Assembly (NCBI GenBank): GCA_021841985.1 | Contig: JAKCCP010000001.1 | Span: 1 to 7,064 of the forward strand | Reading direction: 5' to 3' | Source: Pseudomonadota bacterium | GTDB lineage: Bacteria > Pseudomonadota > Alphaproteobacteria > Acetobacterales > Acetobacteraceae | Length of the DNA: 7,064 nt | In this document: positions 6,620 through 7,064 of the stretch, one piece after another | Numbering within the stretch: position 1 is the stretch's first letter | How the letters are laid out: the number at the start of each line of letters is the position of its first letter | Notes under the pieces: generated by a model | Databases searched by the model: none | Seen by the model: the letters and a program-made list of their open reading frames with translations, nothing else | What the model was told of the DNA's origin: nothing | Position numbers and translations under genes: made by a program

Positions 6620-7064
6620 ATGACGGAAATCGCCTTCATCGGGCTCGGCAATATGGGCGCGCCGATGGCCGCCAACCTGGTGCGCGCCGGCCATCGCGTG
6701 CGCGGCTTCGATCTCAACGCCCAAGCCGTCGCCGCCCATGAAGCGGCCGGCGGCATGGCCGCCGCCAGCGCCGCCTGCGCCTGCGAGGGCGCCGCAATCG
6801 TGATCTCGATGCTGCCGGCCGGCACGCATGTGCGCGATCTTTATCTTGGCGCAGGCGGCGTCATCGCGGCCATGCGTGGACACGACGCGCTGCTCATCGA
6901 TGGTTCGACGATCGATGTCGAAACCGCGCGCGCGGTCACCGAAGCCGCCGCCGCGGCCGGGCTCGCGATGCTGGACGCGCCGGTTTCGGGCGGCGTCGGC
7001 GGCGCCCAGGCCGGAACGCTCACCTTCATGGTCGGCGGCGAGGCGGCGGCGTTCGCGCGCGCCC
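6620..7064 (+). CDS. mmsB: 3-hydroxyisobutyrate dehydrogenase, N-terminal part (cut by window edge)
   Basis: The enzyme oxidises 3-hydroxyisobutyrate to methylmalonate semialdehyde with NAD in valine degradation. The visible 148 codons form the Rossmann domain of the beta-hydroxyacid dehydrogenase family, which is normally about 295 residues. They show the dinucleotide motif GLGNMG at 8-13, an acidic residue (Asp31) at the end of the second strand consistent with NAD preference, ISMLPAG, DGSTID, and the substrate-binding signature DAPVSGG at 119-125 followed by GGAQAGTLTFMVGG. The catalytic lysine, expected near residue 170, lies beyond the window. Related family members (tartronate semialdehyde reductase, glyoxylate/succinic semialdehyde reductases) share these motifs. 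The adjacent isobutyryl-CoA dehydrogenase gene makes the valine assignment the best one. No stop or frameshift is seen in the visible part. Confidence 0.9.
   Translation, partial: MTEIAFIGLGNMGAPMAANLVRAGHRVRGFDLNAQAVAAHEAAGGMAAASAACACEGAAIVISMLPAGTHVRDLYLGAGGVIAAMRGHDALLIDGSTIDVETARAVTEAAAAAGLAMLDAPVSGGVGGAQAGTLTFMVGGEAAAFARA

Noticed and set aside
1..7064. A search by eye for defence genes, toxin-antitoxin pairs, CRISPR repeats, tRNAs, integrases, transposases and retron-like elements
   Set aside because: None is visible. Every substantial gene belongs to a known chromosomal family, apart from the short fragment at 1-78.

Overview
The window is GC-rich (roughly two thirds G+C in the genes, strong G/C third-position preference) and looks like a chromosomal stretch of an alphaproteobacterium, most likely an Acetobacteraceae member (Acidiphilium, Gluconacetobacter or a relative). 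The family-level guess rests on codon use, on the protein family variants, and on an AT-rich, T-run/A-run intergenic element at 89-222. That element resembles short dispersed repeats I recall from Acetobacteraceae genomes; I could not search for it.

Layout, left to right. (a) 1-78: the last 25 codons of an unidentified plus-strand gene. (b) 79-241: a gene-free gap almost filled by a 134-bp imperfect palindrome capped by a perfect 9-bp GC stem. (c) 242-2920: pepN, an intact M1-family zinc aminopeptidase with all catalytic residues. (d) 2969-4864: an integral-membrane diguanylate cyclase with a MASE1-like multi-helix sensor, a PAS domain and a GGDEF domain. It has an active-type GGEEF site and an intact RxxD inhibitory site. 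(e) 4840-5298, minus strand: a small DUF3237-family protein whose 3' end overlaps the cyclase gene by 25 bp, tail to tail. (f) 5299-5445: a 147-bp divergent promoter region. (g) 5446-6585: an acyl-CoA dehydrogenase closely resembling isobutyryl-CoA dehydrogenase. (h) 6620-7064: the first 148 codons of 3-hydroxyisobutyrate dehydrogenase (mmsB), cut by the window edge.

How the genes work together. The last two genes are 34 bp apart on the same strand and encode the second and fourth dedicated steps of valine breakdown: isobutyryl-CoA to methacrylyl-CoA, and 3-hydroxyisobutyrate to methylmalonate semialdehyde. They are very probably one operon. The DUF3237 gene is transcribed divergently from that operon and may share its control region. 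PepN (cytosolic peptide turnover) and the cyclase (c-di-GMP signalling) share a strand with a 48-bp gap, but have no obvious functional link.

No mobile-element gene, RNA gene, CRISPR array or defence system is visible. The window is mostly ordinary housekeeping and catabolic sequence. The least explained items are the palindromic element abutting pepN, the unknown function of the DUF3237 neighbour, and a small inverted repeat reaching into the cyclase start codon.
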